A stretch of 64,000 nt of DNA, taken from the NCBI GenBank assembly GCA_947471745.1, contig CANJKZ010000008.1, positions 3,698,001 to 3,762,000 on the forward strand. The letters are read 5' to 3'. Positions 59,501 to 64,000 of the stretch are shown here, one piece after another; position 1 is the stretch's first letter, and every line of letters begins with the position of its first letter. Both the position numbers and the translations under genes were made by a program. Source of the stretch: Closterium sp. Naga37s-1. Lineage: Eukaryota > Streptophyta > Zygnematophyceae > Desmidiales > Closteriaceae. The notes beneath the pieces are model-generated. The model was given only the letters and a program-made list of their open reading frames with translations, was not told the origin of the DNA and did no database searches.

Positions 59501-61918
59501 GGGCAGGTGGTGGAGAGTTTCAAGCTTCCCTTCACAGCTGCCCGCAGATTAGTCACAAATGACTTGGCCAAAACGTGACGAACATTCTGCAAGCACGTGG
59601 GTGTGGGGGAAAGAAAAGGATTGATGTGAAATATAAAAAGGATGACATAAGTTGGGGGAGAGGAATGCGCAGGACTCATTAATATTAAGTTTTCGTAACA
59701 ATGATGACAAGCAGGGAGCAGGGAGAGCGGTTTGGGTGGGCCGGGGGGAAGGAGGAAGGAGCAGTGATTGGGGTGAGGTGAGGGGATGTGTGAGAATGAC
59801 GGAAGCACGTCCAATCACTGCAGTCAACAAAAGCACGTATCCCAACCAGACCCCACTCACCTCAATCTCGCAGAACACGGCATTCCGTAGCGCCGCCACA
59901 GCAGCCAGAGCCCTCCCTCCAGCACCACCAGAGGGGAGAGCGGAGGAGGCAGCAAGAGAGCCGGACGGGACCCAACCAGCCAAACAGACGCAACTCACCT
60001 CAATCTCGTAGAAGACAGGATTCCGTAGCACCGCCAGAGCCGCCACAGCCCTCCCTCCGGCGCCCCCAGCCACCTCTGTAGCACCTCCCGTGCCACCACC
60101 ACTCCCAAGCACCTCCCTAGCGGCCAGGGCGAGCAGCAGCAGCACAAACTCCCTCACGGCAGGGCGAGGGGCAGCGGGGAGCCAGAGGGGGAGGGCGGAG
60201 GACGCAGCAAGGGAGAGGAAAGCCGCGTTGAGACACCCATTGTTAGAGATGCTGGCCACGCTGCCGTCCCACTGCCTCCTCTCCCTGCTCCTGTGTTCTC
60301 CCTTTCTTCCCGCACCTGCTTCCCCTTCCCCGCCTGTTTCTCTCCCCATCACCACCCACCGGCTCCGCCCCTCTCCCGCCCCAACACACCCGAACGACAG
60401 CTCATGGGCCACAGCAGCAGCCAGCGCACCAACACCACTCTCCACCGCTCCACCCTCCCCCATACCCCGCACTCCCTCTGCCCCTCCCCTCTTCCCCTTC
60501 TTCCTCCCCTTCCCTGCCTCAGCTGCTGCCTCCGTCTCCCCCCCCAGTTCACCCCTCTTACCACCCGCATAGCTTGCACCCAGAGGCAGCACCGGGGAGA
60601 GGGAGGAGAGGGCAGTGGTGGCAGCAGAGAGAGTCAGGAAGCGCAGCCGAAGCAGCTGACTGCTTTCCGCCCCTTGCTCATCCTCCTCCTCCTGCTGCTG
60701 CTGCTCTTGTTTCTCCTCTGCCTGTCCATTCATCACTCGGTTCAGCCAGCCAATCACAAACCGCCATCTGGAAGCAGGCTGCTCCGAAGCAGCCCCTCCA
60801 GCACTCTCCCCTCCCGGACCTGTCCCTGCCGAACCTAATGTTTCCGAGCCAGTTCCTGCCGAGCCTGGGCCACTGACAGCAGGGTCGAGGGGGAGGTGGA
60901 AGGAGAGGCTGAAGCGGTGGCCCATTTTGGACTCTTCTGAGGGAGGTGCATTGTACAGACATCTCAGGTGCAGCTCATGGGCAGCCAGAAACATTTCAAG
61001 GCCTGCCCCAACGCTCGCCGCCGTGCGGCGAACAAGAGTAAGAGCAAGATCAGAAGAATGGTCCTTCCCATCGCTCAGCTTGCTGCTGATTCCTCTTCTC
61101 ACCTTCGCATCTCCCCCCTTCTTTCCAATTCCCTCTTCCCCTCCCATTCCCTCTCCACCCTTCCCCCTCTCTCCCGTGCTTGCCACCACAGCAGCCACCC
61201 ACTTGCCGACCGCAGACCGCCCAAGGGACTGCACTAGAAGACAGACGTTGCCGTCCACCTGGATGGCGGTTCCCAGCGCAACAGGCAGGCTGCGGAGCAC
61301 TGTAGCAACGAAGCTGGCAGCCGCCCAGGTGAGCCTATCCTGTGCTGCCTGCATCTGAGTTTCCACCTGAGAAACCACCTGACCAGCCTTCCCCTCCATT
61401 CCCTTCCTCCCCTTCAGACTCTCCCCCTGCCCCCCTCCGCTCCACTCCTCCTCATTTCTCCCTCCCTCTGCATCCCCCTCCCAACCAACCACCAGCCTGA
61501 CCTGCTGCTCCCCGAAGCTGAGCAGCAGGCTCGGCACCTGGCCTGGAGGGACCGAAGAAGCAGCCTCCCGGACCACGGAGAGTAGGTCCGGCGAAGAGAG
61601 GAGCGCCACAGCTGCTGCCACTGCTGCTGGCGATGCTGCTGCTGCTGCTGATACAGAAGCTGATTCTGATGCTACACGGGGCGGCGGGGCAGAAGGAACA
61701 GCGTCCATATCTTGTCTGGAAGTGAGCGTAGAAGTGAGGATGGCTCGAATAACTACCACTAGCTGTGATGGGAGGGAGGGAAGAGGAGGGACAGGGACAT
61801 CGAGAGGGACGGAACCAATAAAAATACTTGTACGAGGTATGTAGGGATAACATGTCACACAGACATGCATGAATGCAAGCATGCATGTGCTCACACACAC
61901 GAACGCATGGATGCACAT

Positions 61919-61977
<59 letters not shown>

Positions 61978-64000
61978 CGCACACACACACCCACGCACCT
62001 GTCTCATATCTTTCCACGTCACCACCAGCTGGCTGGCAATCTTGACAGCCGCCGCCCACACTGCCGCCCACTCTGCCGCCCACCCTGCCGCCCACCCTGC
62101 CGCCCACTGCTGAGACATCAGCTGGTTACCACCTCCCGTATCATTTTTTTCTAGCCGCGCCTGCTCACACGCAGTGCATGCCCCAATCACAAGCTGCCAC
62201 GTGGCGTCATGCAGGCCGTCCACGAGCACCACCACCCTGGGCTCCAGCCGAACCAGCCCCCAAAGCAGCTGGAGAAGCTCGGCCCAAACCTGAGCTCCTG
62301 CTCCGCCCCCCTCCTGCCTCACATCACCATCACCGCTAGCACCGGCAGCAGCAGAAGCACTAGCACCTATTTCAGGGTTCCGTACGGCCTCCCACATGCG
62401 CCACGCACTGCCAACCTCCCCGGCCAGCCCAGCCAGGTGCAACAGCAGACCCAGTCTCGTCGGCCCTCCTCCTCCTGCTTCTGCTCCTCCCGTCCTTCCC
62501 CTGCTTCGTCCACCACGGCTGCTGATGGTGGTGCTGCTGTCACTCACGTCTGACAGCCCGTCATAAATGCCCTCCTCTATTGCTGTGTCCACCAGTGCCC
62601 TTGTGCCACGTAGCAGGGCTGCCAGGCTGGCAGGCTCTGCAGCACCGCTGCCTGTTGACTGCTTCACATATCTGCCTGCTTTGCCCTGCTGCTGTTGATG
62701 CTGCGCGCCCCCATGTGGGAGAACCACCACTTTGCCTCGCAGCTCACCTGTCAGCGGTCCTAGCAGGTGCGCAAACAGATTGAACCGCGACTGCAACAGC
62801 TGAGACACTTCCGGATCATCTGCCCCCAATACTCCTCCCATACCTCCTCCCTGCCCTCCTCCTCCTCCTCCTCCTCCTCCTCCTCCTCCTCCTCCTCCTC
62901 CTCTGCCTCCCCCCACACCCCCTTCCCCTGCCTTCTCCTCTCCTGCTCCCTCCCCTCCTTCCCCCTCCCCACTCACCCCTCCTTTTCCCCCCTGCCCTGC
63001 TGCTTTTCTCCTCTTCCCCCTCCCTCCCACCTCGCCCACTCTCTCTCGTGCAATCTCCACCACACTCTGAGAGTAAATGCCAAACATCCACCCGAGGCTG
63101 TGCAGGATCGGCACGTTCCCGGACCTGATCCCAGCCTCGAGAAACGCCAGGAACTGCCGGTGGTAGCTGCCGAACCTGCCCTCTTCCCCCAACCCTTCCA
63201 TACCTCCATCTCCCTCACCCTCACCCTCACCCTCCGTCGCCCCTCCAACTATCCCTGCCTTGCTTCCATGTCTTGACTCCCCAGGTGATTTCACAGGTGT
63301 TCCTCTGTTGCCTGTTCTCTGCCCACCCATTCCCCCAACCTTACCACCACCCACACCAGCAGCCAAAGCAGCGGCCACACCAGCGCACTGGGTCACATAC
63401 CCCTCTGCATGCACGCGTCCAAACAACGCCTCCTTCACAATCACATCCATTGCAGATAAGACAAAACCCACCGTTTCCTCCCCGAGCTCTCCACCTCCCT
63501 TCCCCAGTCGGCCCTGCCCTTCAACGAGGTGCGTCCTGAGGTGCAGCAGGAGTGGCAGCAGGCGCGAGAGCACAGCGAGAAACACTTTCTTGCCCTGTGG
63601 GTGGGTCGATGCGAACACACCGAACCCATGCAGACACACGCCGCACACCCTTCCCCACACATCCGCTGCTGCTGCTGCTGCTCCTGCTGCTGCTGCGGCT
63701 GATGTTGATCCTGATGGTCCTTTTCCCGCTGACTCGCTATTCTTTCCGAGACTCAGCGGGCTCTGAAGGAGCTGCAGGGAGGCTCGGACCAGACCGACCC
63801 AGTGCTCCAGGCTCGGATGGAACGCCACTGGGCTTGACGCTTTGAACCCCATGCCTGGCGCTCCCAGGGCTTTCATATCCGAGGCGCCGAGCCTGCGTGC
63901 CAGGCTCGGCATCAAGAGAACAGTGAGCAGGGCGTGTAGGCTCCGTTCTATAGGTGGCACCTCCACTGCTGCCGCTGCTGCTGCTGCTGCTGCTGCTGCT
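53587..64000 (-). CDS. URB2: Urb2/Npa2-like 60S ribosome biogenesis protein, 5' end outside window
   Basis: Nucleolar protein of early pre-60S particles. Exons in the window: 64000-61999, 61762-59999, 59586-55622, 55217-54965, 54535-54294, 53963-53869, 53663-53587; joins and phases agree (about 2800 residues, N-terminus missing). The identification rests mainly on the C-terminal domain: CPLLLADYII, FALMDVCAPHDLQFLHMALG and the ending RLKQSYDESYKYEGKV, which fit the Urb2 C-terminal family. Upstream parts are helical Ala/Leu-rich segments (LFVGFCQLLCAIIRQRS) interrupted by long low-complexity inserts: poly-Gly, poly-Gln, a Glu/Ser tract of over 100 residues (57500-57780) and poly-Ala at the right edge. 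Fungal and plant members are much shorter, so the inserts are unusual. Some low-complexity parts of the 4-kb exon could be unrecognised introns. Confidence 0.85.
53730..53775 (-). repeat. 3'-end copy of URB2 exon 6 (in window numbering)
   Basis: Decayed coding for HELLLLHMAFESG with a donor repeats the end of exon 53963-53869 (HDLQFLHMALGSG) and lies downstream of it in the sense direction. Confidence 0.8.
54598..54702 (-). repeat. 5'-end copy of URB2 exon 54535-54294
   Basis: An acceptor followed by coding for VSEQRATLSKICPLLLADYI repeats the exon start upstream of the intact exon. It then diverges after the ITTTAT part. Confidence 0.9.
55502..55550. repeat. GAGTCGACTC palindrome plus half-site in URB2 intron
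   Basis: TTTTGAGTCGACTCAAAA at 55509-55526 is followed at once by a second half-site, cgactcaaaagtcac. The arms match those of the palindrome at 11109-11136. Confidence 0.88.
59857..59965 (-). repeat. 3'-end copy of URB2 exon 61762-59999
   Basis: Coding for GGAGGRALAAVAALRNAVFC and EIE with a GTGAGTGG donor repeats the end of the preceding exon about 140 bp downstream. No acceptor is present. Confidence 0.92.
61917..61995. repeat. CA microsatellite in URB2 intron
   Basis: A run of more than 25 CA dinucleotides, with a few interruptions at the right end, directly abuts the donor side of exon 64000-61999. Confidence 0.95.
62856..62903 (-). repeat. CCT trinucleotide tract encoding poly-Gly in URB2
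   Basis: About 16 CCT units read as GGA/GGG-type Gly codons on the minus strand, inside a Gly/Glu-rich insert. Confidence 0.9.

Noticed and set aside
53587-64000. URB1/Npa1 instead of Urb2/Npa2
   Set aside because: The C-terminus (DLQFLHMALG ... YKYEGKV) fits the Urb2 C-terminal domain; I saw no Npa1 signature.

Overview
The window looks like nuclear DNA of a plant-lineage eukaryote, probably a non-flowering streptophyte (charophyte-grade alga or bryophyte-like). The reasons are: spliceosomal genes with GT-AG introns; an organelle-type asparaginyl-tRNA synthetase; a plant-type PEX4; a DREB-type AP2/ERF factor; and a eukaryotic phosphotransacetylase/acetate kinase pair, which flowering plants lack. 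The genus is not determined.

Layout, left to right. 1-7707: one homogeneous 33-bp satellite, lying in an intron of the next gene. 7730-16801 (-): phosphate acetyltransferase (PTA), 12 exons in the window, 3' end beyond the left edge. 17680-20320 (+): acetate kinase, head to head with PTA. 20497-29121 (+): organellar AsnRS, 16 exons. 29912-35914 (-): secreted S41-family peptidase with a 2.3-kb array of an 11-bp repeat in its last intron. 38.3-41.9 kb (+): PEX4, the peroxisomal ubiquitin-conjugating enzyme. 43231-44106 (-): RNase H2 subunit C. 45729-47849 (+): intronless AP2/ERF factor. 48427-50472 (+): AHA1, the Hsp90 ATPase activator. 50922-53385 (+): an unrecognised coiled-coil protein. 53587-64000 (-): an Urb2/Npa2-like ribosome-biogenesis protein whose N-terminal part runs off the right edge. 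Every exon join listed was checked for GT-AG borders and reading phase by eye.

The most unusual property is shared by nearly all intron-containing genes here. Around an intact exon, partial copies of that same exon lie in the flanking introns, and they follow a strict polarity. Copies of the 5' part (with the acceptor) lie only upstream of the intact exon; copies of the 3' part (with the donor) lie only downstream. I found this around about 20 exons in six genes and no case of the opposite arrangement. In several places the copied junction has become a minisatellite: 18 bp and 23 bp (donors) and 129 bp and 256 bp (acceptors). Two of these keep the reading frame. The two giant intronic arrays (33 bp and 11 bp) contain no AG dinucleotide on the gene's sense strand.

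Functionally, PTA and ACK together interconvert acetyl-CoA and acetate with ATP formation, and their divergent arrangement suggests a shared promoter. The other genes are housekeeping functions (organelle translation, peroxisome import, RNase H2, Hsp90 co-chaperone, 60S ribosome assembly) with no obvious common pathway.
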